The notes below the pieces were generated by a model, which was not told where the DNA came from, did not search any database, and saw only the letters and a list, made by a program, of their open reading frames with translations. Shown piece by piece: positions 17,052 through 24,687 of a DNA stretch of 64,000 nt (positions within the stretch are counted from its first letter, which is position 1; the number at the start of each line of letters is the position of its first letter). Position numbers and translations under genes: made by a program. Origin of the DNA: GCA-002704185 sp902588515 (GTDB taxonomy: Bacteria > Pseudomonadota > Alphaproteobacteria > Pelagibacterales > Pelagibacteraceae); assembly GCA_902588515.1 (NCBI GenBank), contig CACIPP010000001.1:1-64000 (forward strand). The letters run 5' to 3'.

Positions 17052-18010
17052 TGTTAGAAATTGTCATCCCGTTATTCAAAGTTAATTGGATAACCAAAGC
17101 AGTTTTAGAAAGTTTAAATCTTCACTATAGACCTAGAAAAATTCATATCATTTCTATCAAAAAAGAGATTGAGACCATCGAAAAATTAGACTTGGATTTA
17201 CCGATTGAATGTCACAATGAAGATAATTTTTTTTTAAAAAAATATAATGTTACGAAAGAAAATCTATTACAAAATCTAATTATAAAAAACGATTTATATA
17301 CAAAGGGCTGGTTCTACCAGCAGTGCTTAAAGATTGGAGCCAACGATGTTATTAAACTTCCTGATAACTTTATGATATGGGATGCAGATATGTTGCCAGT
17401 AAACCCTTGGCCAGTTTCTGATAACAAATTTGCATTATTACAGGACCGTTCGGGAGGTAATCCTGAAATAGTTAAAAAATGGGAAATATGGATAAAAGAA
17501 ATTTTAAACGTAGACCCAGTAGTAAATTCCAAATCTACTTTTACTTGTCATCATATGATCTTAAATCAAGTTCATTTAGAAAGTTTTAAAAAACAAATAC
17601 AAGAGCACTATAAATCGGATGAGAACTGGCTTAAATTATTGATTAGATCATTTAATGATTATGAAACTTTTAGCGAATATTGGGCTTATACATCATGGGT
17701 AAATGAGAAAGCTAAAGATGATTTGAAGTATTTTGAATATAAAGATTATGGAGAGTCTCATGAAAGATTCTTTGATGATGGAACGGGATTATTTTCCTCT
17801 AAACTTAAAAAATATTTAAAAATTCAAAATAATGAGGTTTTTTATCCATCGTATCCACAAGTTAAAGATTTTATTAAAAAAATTTATAAAGATAAATTAC
17901 CTTCAACATTGTCATTTGAAATGAGTAAAAGGCATTTAAATAAGAAAGTTGAAACTGTACATATAGAAGAAAAAAGATCTATGTGGAATCCAAGATTTAA
18001 TAAAATTTAA
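17051..18010 (+). CDS. DUF6492-like putative glycosyltransferase
   Basis: Protein of 319 residues resembling the DUF6492 group of GT-A-like enzymes. Seen: EIVIPLFKVN at the N-terminus, GWFYQQCLKIGA (about residues 85-96), the DxD-type metal motif IWDADMLPVNP (about 112-122), FTCHHMILNQ near 165 and NDYETFSEYWAY near 205. It starts within the stop of the cyclase gene (TAATG), so the two are almost certainly one operon. An attractive but unproven role is glycosylation of the cyclitol product. It converges on thiV with a 4-bp overlap. Confidence 0.72.
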   Translation: MLEIVIPLFKVNWITKAVLESLNLHYRPRKIHIISIKKEIETIEKLDLDLPIECHNEDNFFLKKYNVTKENLLQNLIIKNDLYTKGWFYQQCLKIGANDVIKLPDNFMIWDADMLPVNPWPVSDNKFALLQDRSGGNPEIVKKWEIWIKEILNVDPVVNSKSTFTCHHMILNQVHLESFKKQIQEHYKSDENWLKLLIRSFNDYETFSEYWAYTSWVNEKAKDDLKYFEYKDYGESHERFFDDGTGLFSSKLKKYLKIQNNEVFYPSYPQVKDFIKKIYKDKLPSTLSFEMSKRHLNKKVETVHIEEKRSMWNPRFNKI

Positions 18011-19410
18011 TTTTTTCGAAGAAAAATTATTGGACTTAAAGATCCAATAACAAAAGACCAAAATAATAAATAATTAGAAATGAAAATGGGAAATATTTCT
18101 TTATTTAACAATCCTCCAACTAAAATACTTTTTGAAAAATCTAGACTTGGAAAAAATAGTAAACCAGAGATGACCCCTAACAAGATTGCAAAATAAACCT
18201 TCTCTGACTTAATTTGATTATCATAAAATCCGTAAAATATAGGAATCGCAGCGGAGCAACATAGGAGATCTGCCAATAAGAACAAATATAATATACTTAA
18301 ACCTTTCGACGAAACGTAAAGTGCAGAGCCTGCTAAAATAACTCCAGATGTTATATAAAGATAATTAATATTTTTAATTTTTATAAAACTTTGTGAGTGT
18401 ATAATAAATAAACTCGAGATACTTGCAGTTAAAGTATCGAGACTACTCAGCACCAAAGTTAGAGATAATATAAGAATTAAAAGGTTTAAGAAAATATATT
18501 CTTTGTTTACTAAGATGGAAAATATTATCGTGCTTGGATCTTTAACAGCACCTGTTATTGAGGCATAGATACCAACTAGACCAAGAAGAAAGATTACACA
18601 GAAAACAATGAAGAAACTACCAATGAAACCTTTTTTTAAGTTATCAATATTTTTTGCAGCATACACTCTTTGCCAAATTCCTTGGTCAAATAAATTTGTA
18701 GCAAACACCGCTATAAAGAAAGTTAGACCGGCAGTAAAACCACTGTATTCAATATTTATCTTGGATGGAAATTTATCTAATAATTCAAATGATAAAAAGT
18801 TAATTTCATTTATGAAAATATAAAATATCATAATTAAAAATATAATAATTATCCAAAACTGAAATTTATCCGTAATAATTGATATTTTTAACCCGCCTTT
18901 TAGTGAGTAAATTAAAGTTGAAAAAATTATCAATCCAGCTGTAAGCCAAAGTGGTGTTCCTAATATTAAATTTGTTACCTTGGCTATGGCCGTAACCTCG
19001 GCACAAAAATATACATACAGATAAAGTAACGTAAGTCCTAAAACCAGTTTACAGACTTTAACACTATAACGTTTTGATATAACTTCGGTTAGACTTCTTT
19101 CATTTGGAAATATTCTTCGAATTTTAACACCAACCTTTGTAAAATATAAAAAAACAAAACTTTGACCACATGCATATCCGATTACTGCTCCTAGACCTCC
19201 CCAGGTTGAAGCTTCTGCGGGCCCAATCAATATCCAAATGCCAAAGCACGAAGCAGTCAAACTAAAAGTTAGACTTAAGGAATTTACGTTCCTATCACTT
19301 AATAGAAATGACGTTTGTGAGATACGTCCTCTCGATACATAGTATCCATAAGACATAAAACCTAAACAGACTGTAAATAATGAAAATGTTAAAAATATTT
19401 TTTCTGTCAT
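18007..19410 (-). CDS. thiV: Sodium:solute symporter ThiV, predicted thiamin-pyrimidine (HMP) transporter
   Basis: Inner-membrane SSS-family symporter, 467 residues with about 12-13 hydrophobic helices. Recognisable are FSLTASCFGIWILIGPAEAS (about residues 49-68), WGGLGAVIGYACGQSF and LYSLKGGLKISIITDKFQF. Its leader is a TPP riboswitch (19413-19485) that includes the Shine-Dalgarno sequence, so it is repressed when thiamin pyrophosphate is plentiful. In cultured SAR11 a riboswitch-controlled symporter of this type, ThiV, is the proposed importer of the pyrimidine precursor HMP. Substrate here is inferred from that context. Confidence 0.88.
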   Translation of the reverse strand: MTEKIFLTFSLFTVCLGFMSYGYYVSRGRISQTSFLLSDRNVNSLSLTFSLTASCFGIWILIGPAEASTWGGLGAVIGYACGQSFVFLYFTKVGVKIRRIFPNERSLTEVISKRYSVKVCKLVLGLTLLYLYVYFCAEVTAIAKVTNLILGTPLWLTAGLIIFSTLIYSLKGGLKISIITDKFQFWIIIIFLIMIFYIFINEINFLSFELLDKFPSKINIEYSGFTAGLTFFIAVFATNLFDQGIWQRVYAAKNIDNLKKGFIGSFFIVFCVIFLLGLVGIYASITGAVKDPSTIIFSILVNKEYIFLNLLILILSLTLVLSSLDTLTASISSLFIIHSQSFIKIKNINYLYITSGVILAGSALYVSSKGLSILYLFLLADLLCCSAAIPIFYGFYDNQIKSEKVYFAILLGVISGLLFFPSLDFSKSILVGGLLNKEIFPIFISNYLLFWSFVIGSLSPIIFLRKN

Positions 19411-19412
19411 TT

Positions 19413-19485
19413 GTTTTCTTCCTACGCCAGCATTATCTGGTTCAGGTTTAAAGGGTGCATCTCAGGCAAAACCGCCCCTGAAAAC
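19413..19485 (-). promoter_or_regulatory. TPP (THI-box) riboswitch controlling thiV
   Basis: On the minus strand the leader shows the conserved TPP aptamer segments: CAGGGGC, then GCCTGAGATGCACCC (pyrimidine-sensing arm), then ACCTGAA-CCAGATAATGCTGGCGTAGG (pyrophosphate arm; given here in two pieces). Closing stem P1 can form between 19480-19485 (GTTTTC) and 19413-19418 (GAAAAC). The only Shine-Dalgarno sequence, AGGAAG at 19418-19423, lies at this junction, 7 nt before the ATG. Ligand binding would therefore hide it: translational OFF control. Confidence 0.95.
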
Positions 19486-19541
19486 TTAAATAAAAAATAT
19501 TATTTTTTTACAAATATGTCTAGTAATGATATTTGTATATT

Positions 19542-20426
19542 ATGAAAAAAGTTTTAATCCTGACTACTTTTTTAATATTAATAGGTAATACAGGTTTGTA
19601 TGCAAATCATTGTGGTCACGATACAACCAGAAGCTGGAAATTTACTAGCACATATAACTCAAGCTATGCAGTTAACAAATCTCGAGCAAAATATGCGTTA
19701 TGGACTTTTAAAAATAAAACAAACAAACAAATTACGATCAAAAGTATTGGCCTTTGGAGCACTAATAGAGAAATTATGAAAGAACAAAAGTTTGATAAAT
19801 ATTTAAAACCCTTTGGTGTTATAGAATTAAAAATGTATGTTGGAGACCTTAACTTAGATATAAGTGGTAGCGGTTTTTCAAGGTGTACATATGGTAAACC
19901 ACCAAAAAAATCTTCTCAACCCCTATATAAAAAGCCATCTACTAAGAAAAAATACGATGATAATTTCACTTTATTCAATTTATTTTTATTATTAATTTCT
20001 GGCCTTCTCATTGCAGTCTTTGTCGCCGCAACAAAAAAAAATGAATATAAAAGATACGTAAAAAATTTTCCTGTCATTTTTGATTTTGCAGATAACACAA
20101 TCGCTTGTTTTAAAAAATATAGTACCTTCCAAGGTAGAGCCTCTAGAAAAGAATTTTGGTATTTTTATTTATTTACCATCATTGTTTCAGTTTTAACTTA
20201 TTTAATCGATGTCAGTATTTTTAGGAAAGATCCAGATGGAATACTTTTTATAAACACTTTTTTTGCAATGATAACGTTTCTTCCTTCTCTGGCAGCTGGT
20301 TGTAGGCGATTACATGATGTTAATAAATCAGGATGGTGGCAATTAATTTCAATTACTGTGATTGGTATAATACCTTTAATTATATGGCTGGCATCAAAGC
20401 CTGTAAAAGAAAAAAATAAGTATTAA
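19542..20426 (+). CDS. DUF805 membrane protein with an N-terminal secreted-type domain
   Basis: From the ATG at 19542 the protein has 294 residues. A signal-like segment ends near LYANHCGHD, followed by a Cys-containing extracytoplasmic domain of about 100 residues. A membrane helix (about 145-165) precedes a C-terminal DUF805 domain: FQGRASRKEFWYFYLF and AAGCRRLHDVNKSGWWQL, with three hydrophobic helices. DUF805 proteins are small inner-membrane proteins of unknown function; the extra N-terminal domain is less usual. It diverges from thiV across the riboswitch leader. A TTG nine bases upstream is a weaker start. Confidence 0.8.
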   Translation: MKKVLILTTFLILIGNTGLYANHCGHDTTRSWKFTSTYNSSYAVNKSRAKYALWTFKNKTNKQITIKSIGLWSTNREIMKEQKFDKYLKPFGVIELKMYVGDLNLDISGSGFSRCTYGKPPKKSSQPLYKKPSTKKKYDDNFTLFNLFLLLISGLLIAVFVAATKKNEYKRYVKNFPVIFDFADNTIACFKKYSTFQGRASRKEFWYFYLFTIIVSVLTYLIDVSIFRKDPDGILFINTFFAMITFLPSLAAGCRRLHDVNKSGWWQLISITVIGIIPLIIWLASKPVKEKNKY

Positions 20427-20546
20427 TTATTTTTTTTGTCTTTTGAAACTACCTTTGCCTTTTTTTGGCTTAATAATTCTTTTTTTGTATTTTGATGTCA
20501 TTAAGTCAATAGCTATTGGATTCCTTTTTTTTGGTTTTTTTTTCAT
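20427..20546 (-). CDS. arfA: ArfA-like alternative ribosome-rescue factor (39 aa)
   Basis: Small basic protein. It reads MKKKPKKRNPIAIDLMTSKY, then KKRIIKPKKGKGSFKRQKK, then TAA. The pattern NPIAxDLxTxxYKxRIIKxKKGKGSF matches E. coli ArfA ([26 protein letters not shown]) almost residue by residue in its core. ArfA enters ribosomes stalled on truncated mRNA and recruits RF2. The ATG overlaps the TGA of the upstream DUF4174-like gene (ATGA), so it is coupled to that operon. I saw no hairpin inside the gene like the one that truncates E. coli arfA mRNA. Assignment by motif only. Confidence 0.72.
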   Translation of the reverse strand: MKKKPKKRNPIAIDLMTSKYKKRIIKPKKGKGSFKRQKK

Positions 20547-21082
20547 AAGTTGTTTGATTTATATTCTTTAATCCATTTGTTAAAAACTTTTATCGCTTCA
20601 TTCATATTTTTAGTTTTGTTAGGATGGTTTTTAGCCCTGCCTAACATAGTAGAAATAACATTAATTTGATACTTAATCGGACGATTTTTAATGGCTTTAA
20701 TTGTACAAATTGCTTTCTCCTTATCCTTAAAACCTAGCCCTGGCGTAGTAGTTGACGGCTTGTAGTCAGAAAATAAAGACAAATTCAGAAGTTTAAGTTT
20801 TTTTTTATTCACTTCTCCTCCCATCGGCATTTTGTCAACCAGATTAAACATTATTTTATGGTTAATATTTAAAAACTTTTTTTTTAATTTACCGTCAAAG
20901 CCAATCAAGCTTAAAAACGGGCCGTTCCTATCAAGTTTAGTGATTAACTTAATAGATCTTTTGTGAAAATCTTTAATTTTCCTTTGATAAACTTCTTTGG
21001 TCTTCAGGTAGATTTTATTTTTATAATTTGGAGTATAAATAACTAGTAAACGACACCTCCATTTATACTTATCTAACCTCAT
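20543..21082 (-). CDS. DUF4174-like protein with an extra C-terminal domain
   Basis: Protein of 179 residues, apparently cytoplasmic or weakly exported. The first part (LDKYKWRCRLLVIYTPN, GPFLSLIGFDGKLKKK, FNLVDKMPMGGEV, about residues 3-90) fits the DUF4174 pattern of a redox-fold-like domain ending in a D-x-MPM motif. Residues 110-179 form a second conserved-looking segment, with TTTPGLGFKDKEKAICTIKA and STMLGRAKNHPNKTKNMNEA, whose function I do not know. It lies 6 bp after the DCC gene and overlaps arfA by 4 bp, within the photolyase operon. Confidence 0.62.
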   Translation of the reverse strand: MRLDKYKWRCRLLVIYTPNYKNKIYLKTKEVYQRKIKDFHKRSIKLITKLDRNGPFLSLIGFDGKLKKKFLNINHKIMFNLVDKMPMGGEVNKKKLKLLNLSLFSDYKPSTTTPGLGFKDKEKAICTIKAIKNRPIKYQINVISTMLGRAKNHPNKTKNMNEAIKVFNKWIKEYKSNNL

Positions 21083-21088
21083 TAAAAT

Positions 21089-21439
21089 TTATTTTAATTG
21101 CTTTTTGTTTTTTAAATATAGAAAAAATGCAATTATCTCATACAAATAATGGAACATTACATATAAAGGTTTAAATTTAAATATTTTTGATAGAAAATGA
21201 TATTTAGGAATTTTTGACCAAACAATAATAAATGCTTTAGCTCCACCTACTACCTCTCCCTCATGAATTACATGAAGCCTTCTCAATAATTCTCTTTTTG
21301 ATTTTGACGTTATGACCTCTGCATCTTGATTATTTGATATATCGACCCAATCAATTGTTTGGTCAGCATATTTTTTGTAATGATTAATCTCGGTCCTGCA
21401 AATATTACATGAATTATTAAAAAAAACTTTAGTTTGCAT
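21089..21439 (-). CDS. DCC-family (DUF393) thiol-disulfide oxidoreductase-like protein
   Basis: Small protein of 116 residues when started at the ATG at 21439 (MQTKVFFNNSCNICRTEI). It carries the N-terminal CxxC motif that replaces DxxCxxC in this family, and RELLRRLHVIHEGEVVGGAKAF (shown in part) near residue 60. The end is hydrophobic and basic. DCC proteins are thioredoxin-like, with no firm substrate known. In marine bacteria they often sit beside photolyase genes, as here: the start overlaps the photolyase end by 11 bp. A longer start at 21475 is possible but lies fully inside photolyase. Confidence 0.85.
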   Translation of the reverse strand: MQTKVFFNNSCNICRTEINHYKKYADQTIDWVDISNNQDAEVITSKSKRELLRRLHVIHEGEVVGGAKAFIIVWSKIPKYHFLSKIFKFKPLYVMFHYLYEIIAFFLYLKNKKQLK

Positions 21440-22919
21440 CTGTATTCTCTGTAATAAATTTATTAGCGGCTGCAAATATCAATTTTTTTCTCTCCGGTTT
21501 CATCTTTTCCAAAATTCTAGCCATCATCGATAACCTTGGATTTTTTAGGAAAAATCTTTTATTTCTATCTATGAACCTCCAATATAATCCATCCATTATA
21601 TTGCACCAGTCGCCTTTTTTAAAATGCATCATTTTTAAAAAATATGCAGACCCACATATATATGGTTTAGTAGCGAAAGTGCCTCCATCACTAAAAAGCC
21701 CCATGCCATAAACGTTCGGAGACATGACCCAATCTGATGAGTCCATAAACATTTCCATGAACCAATTAAAAACTTTTTTTGGGTGTATTTCGCATAAGTT
21801 CATAATATTTGATAAAATCATCAAACGTTCAATATGATGCGACCAAGCATATTTATTTGCATTATTAATTGCATAGTCAAGAGGCGGCAGACCTGTTTCT
21901 CCAGTGTACCAACTTTTTTTCATTTTTCTTTTATGATTAAAAAAATTGGTTTTTTGAAAATGATCATCATAATTCTGATATATCCCTCTCATAAATTCTC
22001 TCCAACCAATTAGTTGACGAATGTATCCTTCTAAAGAATTTAATCTCTTAGTTTTCCCAGATTTTGATACTTCATCTAAAATTTCTTGAGGTGTCAAAAG
22101 ACCGATATTTATAAAAGGACTTAATGCACTATGAAAAAGGATGTTATCTCTCTCATCAACTGAATCCTCGTAATCACCAAATAAATTAAGTTTAAAGTTT
22201 ATGAAATTTTTTAATGTTGATCTAGCATCTTTTCTCTCTGTTCCTATCCAAAAATCTTTAACGTCTCCAGGATGTGTTTTAAATTCTTTATCTATAATTT
22301 TTTTAATTTTTTCTGTATGGGGTGATTGTGAGTATTTAATCTGTTTAGGTAACTTAATATTTTTTGGTAATTTTTTTCGATTATCTTCATCAAAACTCCA
22401 TTTTCCTCCTTTTGGATTTCCGTTTTTATCGACCAATATTCCAAGTTTTACTCTCTGCTCTTTGTAAAAAGTGGCCATAAATGGTTTTTTTACTTTTTTT
22501 AGATGTTTTGAAAACTCTTCTCTAGATGTTAAAAACATTGGTGTTTTTAAAATGTTTACAGTTACATTAGCTTTTTTTAGAGTAGATAAGATTTTTTTTT
22601 CAAAATCTTTATCCTCAATCTCAAATATAGAAATCTGGTCAATTTTTTTTTTATTAATTTCTTTTATTAATTTTTTTTCATATGAAATTTTAAAATTTTT
22701 ATCTTCAATTTTTTCATAAATCACTTTCAGTTTATTTTTTTTTAATTCATCTAAATAAGATCTCATAGCAGACAGAAAAAAAATTATCTTTTGCTTATGA
22801 TGTTTTTGAAATGTACATAATCCATAATCTTCGGCCATGAAAAAGGTATGATCTTGATATTTTTTTAAAAATTTTGGATCAAATAATTGATTACCAAGAA
22901 TTACAAATAGTTTATTCAT
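21429..22919 (-). CDS. Cryptochrome/photolyase-related protein of the prokaryotic FeS-BCP/(6-4) type, cysteine pair missing
   Basis: Probable light-dependent DNA photolyase or photoreceptor, 496 residues. The N-terminal domain starts KLFVILGNQLFDP. The FAD domain contains IGWREFMRGIYQNY, WMEMF-like WFMEMFMDSSDWVMSPNVYG, GLFSDGGTFATKPYICGS and DGLYWRFIDRN, all typical of this clade. Classical members bind a 4Fe-4S cluster with four Cys. Here Cys376 (NLCEIHP) and Cys439 (GDWCNIMDG) align with two of them, but the central CxxC segment is deleted; Cys422 is an extra. It is second in a five-gene operon behind an OmpR-type regulator. Confidence 0.88.
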   Translation of the reverse strand: MNKLFVILGNQLFDPKFLKKYQDHTFFMAEDYGLCTFQKHHKQKIIFFLSAMRSYLDELKKNKLKVIYEKIEDKNFKISYEKKLIKEINKKKIDQISIFEIEDKDFEKKILSTLKKANVTVNILKTPMFLTSREEFSKHLKKVKKPFMATFYKEQRVKLGILVDKNGNPKGGKWSFDEDNRKKLPKNIKLPKQIKYSQSPHTEKIKKIIDKEFKTHPGDVKDFWIGTERKDARSTLKNFINFKLNLFGDYEDSVDERDNILFHSALSPFINIGLLTPQEILDEVSKSGKTKRLNSLEGYIRQLIGWREFMRGIYQNYDDHFQKTNFFNHKRKMKKSWYTGETGLPPLDYAINNANKYAWSHHIERLMILSNIMNLCEIHPKKVFNWFMEMFMDSSDWVMSPNVYGMGLFSDGGTFATKPYICGSAYFLKMMHFKKGDWCNIMDGLYWRFIDRNKRFFLKNPRLSMMARILEKMKPERKKLIFAAANKFITENTDAN

Positions 22920-23553
22920 TCTTTAGGTAATATTTACTATTTTCCAAATAAATTAAATGCTTATCGTTGAATTTTTTGTGGATTTTTTGTCTCAATCTAT
23001 ACAAATGTGTCTCGTACGTATGCGCATCTATATTTACACCTTGTGATATTTCTTTTTTAGAGCAGCCCTCTTCTCTACCTGACAAGAAAAGTAAAATTTC
23101 CATTTCTTTTTCGGTCAATTTGATATTTTTATTGCTTTTGATTAGCAATTTTGAGTTCTTATCAATGACGTAACTTCCAATTTTAATCTGCGACTGAAAA
23201 AGAAATTTATATTTCATAATGGACAACTTTATTATTTTTTCCATATCAGGATAATTGATCGGAAGCTGAAAAAAATTACTCATTACATTGTTTTTTTTTA
23301 ATAGCTTTAATTGATCGTTACTTTTTGAAAAAAAAATTTTAGGATACCTAATTTTTTTTAATTCTTTGACGTTTAGTCTCTCAATATTATCAACAAAAAA
23401 TAAAAAAATATAAATATCAATTAAAGGTGACTTGAGTATTTCCTTAACTTGTTTAAAAGAACTTAAATTTTGCAAATTATATTCGATTTTTTGCTCTTTT
23501 AAGCATTGAAAAAAAACTGGAGATCCCACAGTAACTATTGAGTAATTATGCAT
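22912..23553 (-). CDS. OmpR-type winged-helix regulator with a degenerate receiver domain
   Basis: Putative transcriptional regulator, 213 residues. The C-terminal half (about 120-213) is a Trans_reg_C winged helix: KLTEKEMEILLFLSGREE, then AHTYETHLYRLRQKIHKKF, with a YLENSKYYL wing. The N-terminal 115 residues have receiver-like alternation, but I find no clear acidic pocket and phospho-acceptor Asp (the equivalent strand reads DIYIFLFFVDN). It may therefore work without phosphorylation. No histidine kinase is nearby. It is the first gene of the photolyase operon (8-bp overlap) and diverges from the L,D-transpeptidase gene with 20 bp between. Confidence 0.8.
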   Translation of the reverse strand: MHNYSIVTVGSPVFFQCLKEQKIEYNLQNLSSFKQVKEILKSPLIDIYIFLFFVDNIERLNVKELKKIRYPKIFFSKSNDQLKLLKKNNVMSNFFQLPINYPDMEKIIKLSIMKYKFLFQSQIKIGSYVIDKNSKLLIKSNKNIKLTEKEMEILLFLSGREEGCSKKEISQGVNIDAHTYETHLYRLRQKIHKKFNDKHLIYLENSKYYLKNE

Positions 23554-23573
23554 ATCATGAAAATATTAATTAA

Positions 23574-24059
23574 ATGATTTTAGTAAATAGTAAAGGTTGG
23601 CTTATTCACAATAAAAAACGCTACAAATGTGCTTTGGGCAAAAAAGGTATTACTAAAAATAAACGTGAGGGCGATATGTGTACTCCTCATGGTACTTTTG
23701 GTCTTGGTCCAGTGTTTTACAGAAGCGATAGAGTTAAAATAAAAACAAAATTAAGAAAAATAGAAATTAAAAAAGGTATGGCCTGGTGTGATAATCCGAA
23801 AAGCAAATATTATAATAAGCTTATTTTTACTAAAAGGTCTAAAGAGACGTTAATGAGAAAAGATCATCTTTACGACATTGTCGTGTTTGTCAAATACAAT
23901 TCTACTCGAGTAAAAAAAAATAAAGGCAGTGCAATATTTATTCACGTCGCAAGAAAAAACTATAGCCCTACAAAAGGTTGTGTAGCTCTTAATGTTAAAA
24001 ATTTGAAAAATTTATTGAACAAAATTAATCTAAAAACAAAGATAAAGATTACGTTCTAG
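23574..24059 (+). CDS. L,D-transpeptidase (YkuD) family protein without signal peptide
   Basis: Protein of 161 residues. The YkuD catalytic signature is IFIHVARKNYSPTKGCVAL (about residues 121-139), with His and Cys in the expected H-x(n)-S/T-x-GC arrangement. The start MILVNSKGWLIHNKKRYKCA and REGDMCTPHGTFGL match a compact alphaproteobacterial subgroup of about 165 residues that has no obvious export signal. Where it acts, and whether it crosslinks peptidoglycan, is open. It overlaps the convergent yggS gene by 11 bp. Confidence 0.85.
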   Translation: MILVNSKGWLIHNKKRYKCALGKKGITKNKREGDMCTPHGTFGLGPVFYRSDRVKIKTKLRKIEIKKGMAWCDNPKSKYYNKLIFTKRSKETLMRKDHLYDIVVFVKYNSTRVKKNKGSAIFIHVARKNYSPTKGCVALNVKNLKNLLNKINLKTKIKITF

Positions 24060-24684
24060 CTCCAAATATCTTACTACCAATTCTTATATAATCTGCATTA
24101 TATTTGCATGCTTTTACATAATCAGCTGTCATGCCCATGCTTAGCTTTGATAAGTTATTTTCATCAGCCAAAGATTTTAGTTTTTTAAAATAATTTTCCG
24201 GATCCTGATCGAAAGGAGGGATGCACATTAAACCAACTACATCTAACTGACCGTCAATAAATTTTATAAGATCTAATAAATTATTACTATCAATACCAGA
24301 CTTTTGAATTTCGCCTCCTATATTGATTTGAATAAAGTATTTTCTTTTAATATTTAATTTTTTTTCAGATTTAATGAGTGCTGTAACAAGTTTTTCAGAA
24401 TCTAAAGAATGAATATAATCAAATAATTTAACCGCATCATCAGCTTTGTTCCTTTGAAGAGAACCAATTAGATGTAACTCAATATCCGAGATATCTTGTT
24501 TTATTTTTGTCCATTTTTTTTGTGCTTCCTGAACTTTATTTTCACCAAATATTCTATGTCCGAATTCTATTAAAGGTCTAATATGATCTATTGAAAAAGT
24601 CTTAGATACAGCTACAATTTTAGGATTATAACCTAACGATGATAATTCGTCTTTTATATTTTTAAAATTCTGTATTATGTTCAT
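24049..24684 (-). CDS. yggS: YggS/PROSC pyridoxal-phosphate homeostasis protein
   Basis: PLP-binding protein of 211 residues with the single-domain alanine-racemase-like barrel. Seen: KIVAVSKTFSIDHIRPLIEFG with the PLP lysine in VSKT (residue about 28), IFGENKVQEAQKKW, LHLIGSLQRNKAD, and LSMGMTADYVKACKYNADYIRIGSKIFGAR (quoted in part) at the C-terminus with the phosphate-binding GxK/R. It is cytoplasmic and balances vitamin B6 and amino-acid pools. Its ATG is only 3 bp from the ATG of the divergent ThiE-like gene. Confidence 0.95.
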   Translation of the reverse strand: MNIIQNFKNIKDELSSLGYNPKIVAVSKTFSIDHIRPLIEFGHRIFGENKVQEAQKKWTKIKQDISDIELHLIGSLQRNKADDAVKLFDYIHSLDSEKLVTALIKSEKKLNIKRKYFIQINIGGEIQKSGIDSNNLLDLIKFIDGQLDVVGLMCIPPFDQDPENYFKKLKSLADENNLSKLSMGMTADYVKACKYNADYIRIGSKIFGART

Positions 24685-24687
24685 ACT

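Noticed and set aside
19413..19485. Small ORF or terminator instead of riboswitch
   Set aside because: The conserved TPP aptamer segments on the minus strand explain the whole stretch.
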